Of a stretch of 64,000 nucleotides of DNA, positions 7,762-15,600 are shown piece by piece. The position numbers and the translations under genes are program-made. The notes beneath the pieces were generated by a model that was not told where the DNA came from, did not search any database, and saw nothing but the letters and a program-made list of their open reading frames with translations. The stretch lies in the NCBI RefSeq assembly GCF_014334095.1, contig NZ_CP060495.1:1635001-1699000 (forward strand), read 5' to 3'. Position 1 is the first letter of the stretch. Every line of letters begins with the position of its first letter. Source of the stretch: Novosphingopyxis iocasae (GTDB lineage Bacteria; Pseudomonadota; Alphaproteobacteria; Sphingomonadales; Sphingomonadaceae).

Positions 7762-8931
7762 TCATTCGGATGCGAAAGTCAGCCCCGCCCGTTCTTCGAG
7801 CCGCTTTGCCAGTTCCTCACCGAAGAGCGCGCCCGGCGTCCATACCCCGCCATCGCCGTCATGTGCGCGCTCGGACAAGAGGATCGCCGTTTCCGCGATC
7901 ATGCGACTGGTGGAACCGTACCCCGGATCGCGATCCCCCTTCACGCCAAAGCGCGCGGCACGACCGTCCGGCCATTCGCCGATAAACAGGAGATCGTAGA
8001 AGCCGGCATCCCGCTCCGCCTTGCTCGGCCCTTCGCCCGGTTTCGGCCCCTTGTCGCCGGCCAGCGGATTGGCCTTGGCGAGCATTTCGGCGGCCTTCTG
8101 GCCCATTTCGCCGGGGCTCGTAACCACCATCTCGTCATATCGAAAATCTTCGCCATAGGGATGGCCGAGCAGACGGTTGGTGCGGTGGACGTTCTTGGTG
8201 TTGATCGTCGCCATGATGAACGGCGCCACCCAGCTGTCCAGCGCATCATCGACATGCGGAACAAGACCCTTGGGCTGGTCCGGCCCCTCGAAACCTGGCG
8301 TCAGCGAAAAGGGATCGGTGAGATAACCGATCACCTTCGGGTCTTTCGCCGCCGCGGCCATGGTGGCCTTAAGGCTGGCCGCCGTACCGCCGGAGAAACC
8401 GCCTTCCATCGCCCTCACCCGTCCTTTCACGCGCGGCGCTGGAGTGCCGTTGGTCGCGCGGGCGTGCTTTTGCAGAAGAAGCACGCCGAGATCGAAGGGG
8501 ATCGAGTCGAAGCCGCAGGAAAAGACGATCCGCGCGCCCGTGCGCGCCGCCTCAGCCTGATGCAGGTCGATCTGCTGACGCATCCAGGCGGGCTCTCCGC
8601 ACAGATCGCAATAATCCGTACCAGTTTTGGCGCAGGCGGCGACCAGTTCGTTGCCGTGCAGCTGGTAAGGCCCGACCGTGGTGAGGACCACCTTGGTGCG
8701 CGCGCACATCGCTTCGAGCGAGGCGGGATCGGATGCGTCGGCGACAATCAGCGGCGTATCGCTCGGCGCGTCAATCGCGCTGCGCACCTGCTCAAGCTTG
8801 GTGAGATTGCGCCCGGCCATCGCCCATTTCAGCTCGCTGCCGCCATGGGCCTGCGCGACATATTCGGCGACCAGCTGTCCCGTGAAGCCCGTTGCCCCAT
8901 AGATAACGACATCGAATTCGCGATTGGTCAT
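7762..8931 (-). CDS. saccharopine dehydrogenase / trans-acting enoyl reductase family protein
   Basis: The 389-residue protein begins with an NAD(P)-binding Rossmann motif (VVIYGATGFTGQLVAEYV, residues 8-25). It continues with ADASDPASLEAM, VVLTTVGPYQLHGNELV and YCDLCGEPAWM, the pattern of saccharopine-dehydrogenase-like reductases related to mycobacterial trans-acting enoyl reductase. A FSGGTAAS segment follows in mid-protein. These proteins reduce enoyl or similar carbonyl substrates, often lipids; the substrate here is unknown. ATG 8931 overlaps the stop of the upstream DoxX gene by four bases and has a GGGAGGGAAGG ribosome-binding site, so the two are translationally coupled. Confidence 0.85.
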   Translation of the reverse strand: MTNREFDVVIYGATGFTGQLVAEYVAQAHGGSELKWAMAGRNLTKLEQVRSAIDAPSDTPLIVADASDPASLEAMCARTKVVLTTVGPYQLHGNELVAACAKTGTDYCDLCGEPAWMRQQIDLHQAEAARTGARIVFSCGFDSIPFDLGVLLLQKHARATNGTPAPRVKGRVRAMEGGFSGGTAASLKATMAAAAKDPKVIGYLTDPFSLTPGFEGPDQPKGLVPHVDDALDSWVAPFIMATINTKNVHRTNRLLGHPYGEDFRYDEMVVTSPGEMGQKAAEMLAKANPLAGDKGPKPGEGPSKAERDAGFYDLLFIGEWPDGRAARFGVKGDRDPGYGSTSRMIAETAILLSERAHDGDGGVWTPGALFGEELAKRLEERAGLTFASE

Positions 8932-9425
8932 GCCTTCCCTCCCGGCTTGGTTGCTACGTCGAAATCGCCGCGTTTGCGCGCCACCTCACGCTCACGATGC
9001 TCTTCCAGCTCCCGCTCGCGTAGCTCGTGCTCGCGGTCCCGTTTTGAACGCATCCGATCGAGCCCGTGGCTGACATTGCCATAGGAGAACACCATGATCA
9101 GGCCGCCCGCAACGGCAAGGTTTTTGAGGAACATCGCCTGCTGGATCGGATCGCCCCAGTCATTGTGAAAAACCAGGCCGGTGATAATGCAGAAGCCTGC
9201 CAGCAAAATGGCCGTCAGACGCGTGAAAAGGCCGAGCAGCAACAAAAGCCCCAGCACCACCTCGAACGTGGCCGCGGGCACGGCGAGGCCAGCCGGCAGT
9301 CCGACAGACTGAATATACTGATCCGTGCCCGCCAGATCGAGGAACTTGCCCAATCCCGCCAGGATGAACAGCGGCGATATCAGGATGCGCGCAATCAGCG
9401 CGGCAAATTTGCTGACGAAGTGCAT
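8928..9425 (-). CDS. DoxX family integral membrane protein
   Basis: The 165-residue protein has four hydrophobic segments (about 10-28, 50-70, 72-92 and 105-122) and family landmarks LFILAGLGKFLD, PAATFEVVLGLLLLLG and HNDWGDPIQQAMFLKNLAVAGGLIM. The cytoplasmic tail (about 130-165) is highly charged (REHELRERELEEHREREVAR), probably a short coiled coil, which is unusual for DoxX. The family is linked to quinone or redox functions, but its biochemical role is unclear. ATG 9425 is preferred over a start 36 codons upstream because it has an AGAGGG ribosome-binding site and begins at the first membrane segment. It forms a coupled pair with the downstream reductase-like gene. Confidence 0.85.
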   Translation of the reverse strand: MHFVSKFAALIARILISPLFILAGLGKFLDLAGTDQYIQSVGLPAGLAVPAATFEVVLGLLLLLGLFTRLTAILLAGFCIITGLVFHNDWGDPIQQAMFLKNLAVAGGLIMVFSYGNVSHGLDRMRSKRDREHELRERELEEHREREVARKRGDFDVATKPGGKA

Positions 9426-9597
9426 GGGACCCTCTCTTCCTTGGCTCGGCCGGTTTGTTACCGCCACGTCCATTACGCACCCGTCATGGCTTTCGTTCCG
9501 CGCGAGACGGGCCGCGGCGCATTTGCGGCGCATCGCGGTTGTACGTTACGCCATACCGCGCATATGAAAGATCACGATCATTCGAGAGGAGCAAGGC

Positions 9598-11016
9598 ATG
9601 CGCGAACATCTGAAACATTATATCGGCGGCCGATGGGTGGAAAGTGAAGGCGGTGAGCGGCATGAGGTGATCAACCCGGCGACTGAAGAGCCAGTCACCG
9701 CGATTACGCTGGGTACCGCAGCCGATGTCGACAAGGCCGTTGCCGCTGCGCGCGAAGCCTATGAAAGCTTTTCGCAAACCAGTGTGGAGGATCGCCTCGC
9801 TCTGCTACAGCGCATTGCCGACGAATATAAAGCGCGCATGGGCGACATGGCCAAGGCGATCAGCGAGGAGATGGGCGCGCCGATCAGCTTCGCCGGCGCC
9901 GCGCAGGCACCCGCCGGCCTCGGCCATTTTCTCGCTACCGCAAAGGCGCTGAAGGATTTCGCGTTCGAGGAACAGATCGGCAAGGCCACGGTGCTGCATG
10001 AACCGATCGGCGTCGTCGGCCTGATCACGCCGTGGAACTGGCCGGTCAACCAGATCAACGCCAAGGTCGCGCCCTGCATCGCTGCAGGTAATACGATGGT
10101 ACTGAAGCCGTCCGAAGAGTGCCCGTCCAATGCGGTGATCCTCGCCGAGATCATGGAAGCCGCCGGTGTTCCCGCGGGCGTGTTCAACCTAGTACAGGGC
10201 GACGGGCCGACCGTCGGCGCGGCGATCGCGGGCCATGAGAATATCGACATGGTGAGCTTCACCGGATCGACGCGCGCGGGCATCGCTGTGGCGCAGGCCG
10301 CCGCTCCGACGGTGAAGCGCGTTCACCAGGAACTGGGCGGCAAAGCGCCCAATCTGGTGCTGGAAGGCGCCAAGCTGGACGAGGTGCTTCCGCCCACGCT
10401 GCAAGGCGTGCTCGCCAATAGCGGGCAGAGCTGCATCGCGCCCACGCGCCTACTCGTTCACGAAAGCCAGAAGGAAGAGGCCGAGCAATTCGCGAAAGCG
10501 ATGTTCGCACAGACCAAGGTGGGCAGCCCGGACGAACAGGGCATGCACATCGGCCCCGTCGTGAACAAAACGCAGTACGACAAGATCCAGGAACTGATCG
10601 AGAGCGGGATCGAGCAAGGCGCGACGTTGCTGGAGGGCGGCCCCGGCCTGCCCGAAGGCGTCAACCGCGGCTATTATGTGCGCCCCACCGTGTTCGCCGA
10701 CGTGACGCCCGATATGCGGCTGTTTCGCGAGGAAACCTTCGGCCCCGTCGCGACGATCACGAGCTATGCGAGCAGTGAGGAAGCCGTGCGGCTGGCCAAT
10801 GACACCGCATACGGCCTTTCCGCCACCATCTCCGGCGATCCGGAAGCGGCCCGGCCTGTCGCGGCCAAGCTGCGCGCGGGACTGGTCACCGTGAACAGCT
10901 GGGGGCCGGACAGCGGCGCACCCTTCGGCGGCTACAAGCAATCGGGCAATGGCCGTGAATTCGGCGCGTACGGCTTGCGCGACTTCATGGAGGTCAAAAC
11001 CCTCGTCGGCGCCTGA
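9598..11016 (+). CDS. NAD(P)-dependent aldehyde dehydrogenase
   Basis: The 472-residue ALDH-superfamily enzyme oxidises an aldehyde to the acid with NAD(P)+. Visible motifs are GLITPWNWPVNQI (cofactor site), KPSEECPSN, SFTGSTRAGIAVAQ, the general base Glu245 in QELGGKAPNLVL and the nucleophile Cys279 in NSGQSCIAPTRLLV. The C-terminal EETFGPVATI and PFGGYKQSGNGRE motifs are also intact. The substrate cannot be told. The start has an AGAGGAGCAAGGC ribosome-binding site. It is divergent from the DoxX gene with a 172-bp shared upstream region, so the two units may be co-regulated. Confidence 0.95.
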   Translation: MREHLKHYIGGRWVESEGGERHEVINPATEEPVTAITLGTAADVDKAVAAAREAYESFSQTSVEDRLALLQRIADEYKARMGDMAKAISEEMGAPISFAGAAQAPAGLGHFLATAKALKDFAFEEQIGKATVLHEPIGVVGLITPWNWPVNQINAKVAPCIAAGNTMVLKPSEECPSNAVILAEIMEAAGVPAGVFNLVQGDGPTVGAAIAGHENIDMVSFTGSTRAGIAVAQAAAPTVKRVHQELGGKAPNLVLEGAKLDEVLPPTLQGVLANSGQSCIAPTRLLVHESQKEEAEQFAKAMFAQTKVGSPDEQGMHIGPVVNKTQYDKIQELIESGIEQGATLLEGGPGLPEGVNRGYYVRPTVFADVTPDMRLFREETFGPVATITSYASSEEAVRLANDTAYGLSATISGDPEAARPVAAKLRAGLVTVNSWGPDSGAPFGGYKQSGNGREFGAYGLRDFMEVKTLVGA

Positions 11017-11029
11017 GCGAATATCGCCC

Positions 11030-11054
11030 GCCGCCGCCAGTCAGTGGCGGCGGG
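11030..11054 (+). terminator. hairpin after aldehyde dehydrogenase gene (weak terminator)
   Basis: A 9-bp GC-only-rich stem (CCGCCGCCA with TGGCGGCGG, loop GTCAG) lies just after the stop codon. No T-run follows directly, so it may stabilise the 3' end or act as a weak terminator. Confidence 0.4.
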
Positions 11055-11113
11055 TGGTCTCCGGAAAGTTTCTATTGAAACAAAATTGCTGAAAAATAGT
11101 CGCGCGCGCACAC

Positions 11114-11119
11114 TTGACA
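11114..11119 (+). promoter_or_regulatory. -35-like TTGACA element upstream of aromatic leader
   Basis: A consensus TTGACA hexamer occurs 63 bp before the leader-peptide start. A matching -10 is not clear at the usual distance, so this is a candidate promoter element only. Confidence 0.35.
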
Positions 11120-11181
11120 TACACATAGGCTCCTGCCACCCAAGCGCCGCCTGCAATGGTGCGGGTGAAGGAGCTTTTGCC

Positions 11182-11274
11182 ATGACCAACGGACGGGACA
11201 CCCTATTTCCCACACCGGGCGCGCGCTTCTTCTATTATTATCTCGGCTCGTTTAGCAGCCGGTACGTCTACTGA
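11182..11274 (+). CDS. aromatic-residue-rich leader peptide (Phe/Tyr attenuator peptide)
   Basis: A 30-codon reading frame with ATG at 11182, a near-ideal GAAGGAG ribosome-binding site 8 bp upstream, and stop TGA at 11272. It encodes four Phe and five Tyr residues, including the run RFFYYYLG (residues 15-22) and the ending SRYVY. It lies 90 bp upstream of a chorismate mutase/prephenate-dehydratase-like pair and is followed by alternative hairpins. This is the architecture of amino-acid attenuation leaders such as pheL, in which ribosome stalling at Phe/Tyr codons reports on charged tRNA. There is no similarity to any functional protein. The ribosome-binding site, composition and position are seen; the regulatory role is inferred. 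Confidence 0.8.
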   Translation: MTNGRDTLFPTPGARFFYYYLGSFSSRYVY

Positions 11275-11294
11275 GGCGTATCGGACCGAAAATC

Positions 11295-11342
11295 ACCGCC
11301 GGAGAACCGGCGCATTTGCTGACGGCGGCCATTCTATGCCGC
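11295..11342 (+). promoter_or_regulatory. candidate attenuator: mutually exclusive hairpins
   Basis: Three overlapping stems can form after the leader peptide. A pairs CGCCGG 11297-11302 with CCGGCG 11307-11312. B pairs CCGCCG 11296-11301 with CGGCGG 11323-11328. C pairs GCGGC 11325-11329 with GCCGC 11338-11342. A and B exclude each other, and B and C exclude each other, as in classical attenuators. No T-run follows, so control could be translational or use a non-canonical terminator. Ribosome stalling at the Phe/Tyr run would leave all three free to choose. Confidence 0.55.
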
Positions 11343-11364
11343 ATATCCATCCGAGAGTTATTCC

Positions 11365-12084
11365 ATGACCCAGAATCCGAAATCCGCCCCGCGTCCGATC
11401 GATAATCTGCGTGAAGAAATCGACGCGCTCGACGATGCACTGCTCGATCTTGTTGAAAAGCGCTTGGCGCTGTCCAAGTCCATCGCCGCCGCCAAGAGCG
11501 CAGAGGACGACCGTCATCTGATGATCCGCCCCAAGCGCGAGCGGCAGCTGATCGAGCGCCTCGCCGGCAACACCCGCGCCATCCCGCGCGCCAGCGTTTC
11601 GGCGATCTGGCGGGAACTGATGAGCCTCAATCTGCAATCGCAGCGCAGCACCGAACTGGCGCTATGCGCCGATGAGCGCCGCATGCACGTCGCCGATCAG
11701 GCGCGCCGCCGCTTCGGCACGGTCGCCCCCATGGTGGAGGTGGCAGAGCCCGCCGCTGCACTGGAACGCGCCCGCACGCGTGAAACCATTGCGATCATCG
11801 AACTCAATCCGAAGGCGGACTGGTGGACGGTGCTGGCCGAGGACGACGATCTTGTCATTTTCGATGCGCTGCGGGAGGAAGGCGGCTGGGTTACGGCCAT
11901 CGTGGTCGGCCGGCTGGACAGCTCGCATGTGCCCGAAGACCGCCGCTACTGCGTCGTGAGCGCGAGCGAGCTGTTGTCGCGCGTGGTGAAGGGGGAGCCG
12001 ATCTGTCCGCTCGCCAGCGCAGGCGATTGGCGGTTGTGCCTTACCGATCTGGCATCGGCACACACGCTTTCCGACGCCGCCTGA
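11365..12084 (+). CDS. chorismate mutase (AroQ class) with C-terminal extra domain
   Basis: The N-terminal ~90 residues form an AroQ-type helical chorismate mutase (IDNLREEIDALDDALLDLV, then RPKRERQLIERL and SAIWRELMSLNLQSQ), converting chorismate to prephenate. The remaining ~135 residues (ALCADERRMHVADQARRRFG onward, with IAIIELNPKADWWTVL) are not part of a minimal mutase. They look like a worn periplasmic-binding/prephenate-dehydratase-type lobe, an inference from layout only. At 239 residues it is far longer than a stand-alone mutase. It is followed after 12 bp by a dehydratase-like gene and preceded by the aromatic leader peptide. The pair thus covers chorismate to phenylpyruvate, the branch to phenylalanine. 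Confidence 0.85.
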   Translation: MTQNPKSAPRPIDNLREEIDALDDALLDLVEKRLALSKSIAAAKSAEDDRHLMIRPKRERQLIERLAGNTRAIPRASVSAIWRELMSLNLQSQRSTELALCADERRMHVADQARRRFGTVAPMVEVAEPAAALERARTRETIAIIELNPKADWWTVLAEDDDLVIFDALREEGGWVTAIVVGRLDSSHVPEDRRYCVVSASELLSRVVKGEPICPLASAGDWRLCLTDLASAHTLSDAA

Positions 12085-12096
12085 AGAGGCCGCATC

Positions 12097-12639
12097 ATGA
12101 CCAGTGAAGTCGCCTATCAAGGCGAGCCCGGCGCGTTCGGCGAGATGGCCTGTCTCGCCGCCCTTCCGGACTGGAAGCCGGTTGCCCATGAAAGTTTCGA
12201 AGCGGTGGCCGACGCTGTCGCCGCCGGACGCTTCCAACGCGGGATGATCCCGGTCGAAAACAGCAATGCCGGGCCGGTGCCCGGCAATCTGGAAATGATC
12301 GCGTCCAAGAACGTCACCGTCCTTTCGCGCCATGCGCTGCCGGTTGCGATGCACTGTCTCGGCCTGCCGGGCGCCCGGCTGGAAGATATCCGTCTTGTGC
12401 GCAGTCATCCCATGGCGATCAAGGAGTCCCGCCGGTTTCTCTGTGATTTGGGGGCGGCTACCGAGGAATCGCGCAACACCGCGATGGCCGCGCATCGTCT
12501 TACCGAAACGGGTGATGCCTCGGTGGCCGTGCTCGCCTCCTCCCGCTCGGCCGAGATCTACGGTCTCGAATTCCTGGCGCGTAATGTGCAGGACAGCGCG
12601 GACAACACTACCTTTTTCGCGATGATCGCCCCGCGCTGA
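12097..12639 (+). CDS. prephenate dehydratase-like protein lacking the ACT domain
   Basis: The 180-residue product covers the catalytic two-lobe dehydratase domain and then stops; the regulatory ACT domain of typical ~280-residue PheA enzymes is absent. Landmarks are YQGEPGAFGE (residues 7-16), IPVENSNAG (51-59), SHPMAIKESRRFL (103-115; SHPQAL is usual) and DNTTFFAMI (169-177). The last corresponds to the catalytic Thr-Arg-Phe signature, but the Arg position is Phe here. It may dehydrate prephenate or arogenate to the phenylalanine precursor, or be catalytically altered. The start ATG has a GAAGAGG site and follows the mutase gene by 12 bp. Without ACT feedback, the upstream attenuator would be the main control point. 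It converges on tamB. Confidence 0.8.
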   Translation: MTSEVAYQGEPGAFGEMACLAALPDWKPVAHESFEAVADAVAAGRFQRGMIPVENSNAGPVPGNLEMIASKNVTVLSRHALPVAMHCLGLPGARLEDIRLVRSHPMAIKESRRFLCDLGAATEESRNTAMAAHRLTETGDASVAVLASSRSAEIYGLEFLARNVQDSADNTTFFAMIAPR

Positions 12640-12654
12640 GGAGGCCTTGCCAGC

Positions 12655-15600
12655 TCAGTAATCCCGCGAAACCCGCGCGTTCACGCTCTGGCGGCCGATG
12701 GTCGAAATACTCGACAGGATCGATAGCCAGCGCGTGATCTGGAACTCCACGCGCGTCGCCGAATAGCCGCGCCCATCGGTGATCAGCTCCACATAGGTGC
12801 GGCGGGTAAGATATTTGCCTGCCGCGATGCTGGTACCCTGCCCGGTTTCCGCGTCGGCGGGCAGGAAGCGAAGGCGATCGAGTCCGGCGGCGCGCCGTAC
12901 AGCGTTGATCGGATCGAGCCCGCCGCCGCTGCGCAGCCCCGCCACCGCGCTCGCCAACTGAACGGCCTCCGGCGCGCTGAGATCGGTCACGGATGATCCG
13001 AACAACAGCCGAGCGAGCAGTTCCTCTTCCGGCAAAGCGGGGGTGCTGGAAAAGCGGATTTCGGGCTTCTGTCCGGTACCGGTGACATTGATGGTGGCAT
13101 CGACATCCCCCGCATCGGCGAGCGCGACGATATCCAGCGCGGGATCGGGCGGGCTTTCGCCGCGGAAGCGGATGAACCCGCGCGAGAGGCGGAATTCGCG
13201 GCCTGCAAATTCGTAATCGCCGCGGATCAGTTCCGCCTGCCCCTCTATCTGAGGGGCGTTGACAAGGCCGCCGACCTGGAAATTGCCCCGCCATTCGCTG
13301 TCGAGGCCGAGTCCTGTCACCACGATCTCATCGGGTGCGCGCGCCTCCAGCGCGAACCGCCATTCGCCGCCGCGCCGACGCTGCACCCCGTCATCCGCCG
13401 GGCGATTGATCTCGCGCACCACGAGGTCCGGCAACTGCTCGCTAGCCTCTGCATTGCCGAGCGTGAAGCGTCCCTCGTTCACCAGCACCTTGCCCGAAAT
13501 CGTGCCGCCCTGCCCGCTTGACTGGATGTGCAGCGGCCCGGTCACGGTCGCGGCGAAATCCTTGCGGTCAATCAGCTCCGCGCTGTCCGCCGACAGGTTG
13601 AAATCGATCGCAACGCCGCGGCCACCGGAGAAATCGAACGCGCCCGATCCGGTCACTTTCCCGCGTCCAACCTTGCCGCTGACCTGCTGAAACAGAAGCC
13701 GCGAGCCGTTGAACCGGCCCTGCGCCGCGATATCGGTAACCACGGTACCGGAAACGCCGCTTTCCAGCCGGGCACCTTGCGCGCGGACAACGCCGCGGAT
13801 CACCGGATCGGTCAGACTGCCGCCGATGTCCGCGCCCAGCCCGACCGGGCCGGACAGGTCGAACAGCTCAAACCCCGTAAGGCGCCAGAGCGTGCCCGCC
13901 TCACCGGAATAGCGCGCCTGCGCGAACAGACGGCCATCATAAAGACGGTTGATCAGGTCTCCGGTCGGGGCAAGATCGGAAATACGCGCCTGGACACGGC
14001 CGACGGTCTTGCCGTCATTCGCGATCACCGCGCGCATCGCCATCGCATCGGCCGAAAGCGCCGCGTTCAAGCCGATATCGAGCGGACGGGAGCTTACGAA
14101 CAGGCCGGAGCGGCTGAGGCCCTTGATCCGAAGCTTCGCATCGCCCGTCGGCTGCAGCCCACCGCGATAATTGACCGTACCGGTTGCCCGCCCGCCAAGG
14201 CCCAGATCGGAATAGGCCAGATCCAGCAGGGCCAAAGGCATTTCCGCAAAGCGCAGTTCCAATTCGGCCGAGCCGCCGAACTGTCCCGCGGCGCGCAGCG
14301 TGCCCCCCCCATAGCTGATCGCCGTGGGGCGCAGGCGCCAGCCCGCATCGTCGCGCACGAAAATGGCAGGCTTGGTGAGGCGGATCGGCTGGCGGCGAAA
14401 GCTGCCCGATCCACTCACCGCAATCCGGTTCGGCGCGACGGCGGCGCGCGCATCAAAGGCGAAGCGGCTGCCGCGCGTGCCCGCCAGCTTGGCCGCGACA
14501 TTGCCGCTCCCGTTCACGATCTTGGCCCGCGCGTCCAATGTACCGAGCACGAACTTACCCTGGCTTATTCCCTGCGCGCGCAAGGTGGCATCGATATCGG
14601 AACGCCCCTCACTAAAGAAGGCGTCTATGCTGCCATCGGCGGTGCGGATGCGAATGTCACCGGCATTTCCGAAACGCGCGTTGCGCGCCGTAAAGCTGCC
14701 CTGCACGCGCTGCCCGCCGGGCTGACCCATCAGCCGCAGATTACCGTCCACCCCGCCCCCGCTGAGCGCCAGCGTACCTGTCAGCCCGCCATTTTCCGGG
14801 CGCACTCGCCCGCGCGCGAGGGTATCGGCCACCAGCAGCCGCTCGACATCGAAGGTCGCGCCGCCACCTTTGGGCAGCAGGATCGCGCCATTGCTGGTGA
14901 ACGGCCCGAGCAGCGATCCGCCTGCCGCTTCATAGGCGAAACCGCTCTGCGTGGGATCAAGCACGAGCCGCACATCGGACAGGCCCGCCGCGTCGAAGGG
15001 ATTGGCGAGGTTCAGTACCAGCCGCGGCCGCTCCAGCCGCCCCACCAGCGCCATATCGAAGCGCCCCCACCGTTGATGTTCGCCCACGCCGTCGATGTCG
15101 AAAGTGCCGTCGCGATTGCGCAGCCCGCCACCTGTGAAACGGAGCAGCGGCGCAGTGACGGTGAAGTCGGGGAAGCGGAACAGCCCGTCCTCTCCGCGCA
15201 CGAGCCGGGTGCGCAGCCGGGGCTGACCGCCCGCTAGATCGCGCAGAAACGCATTGTCGAACCGGGTGGTGACGGCATCGACATCGCCCGCGATGGTCAG
15301 CCTGCCAGCTGCGCCCGGTGCCAGAAGTAGGTCTGCGCCGACATCGACGAGGCCAAGGCCGTTCACCGGAAAATTGGGTGCCTTACCAATGATGCGTACG
15401 CGCCAGTCGCGCCTGTCCAGCGCCACATCCACATTCGCGCGTCCGGAAAAGCTGCGGGTCCGCACGGCAAGCTCCTCCCCGGTGATCCGCGATCCGGCGA
15501 TGCGCAGGCGCCCGTCCGCCGTCAGATCGGAAAACAGCCTTTCACCCAGCGGGCCGAGGCCAACCACCAGGCCTGCCTGCAAACGGATCGGCAAGGTGCC

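Noticed and set aside
13528-15237. A 569-codon frame antisense to tamB
   Set aside because: Low-complexity, Arg/Ala/Gly-rich translation with no family motif, fully inside tamB.
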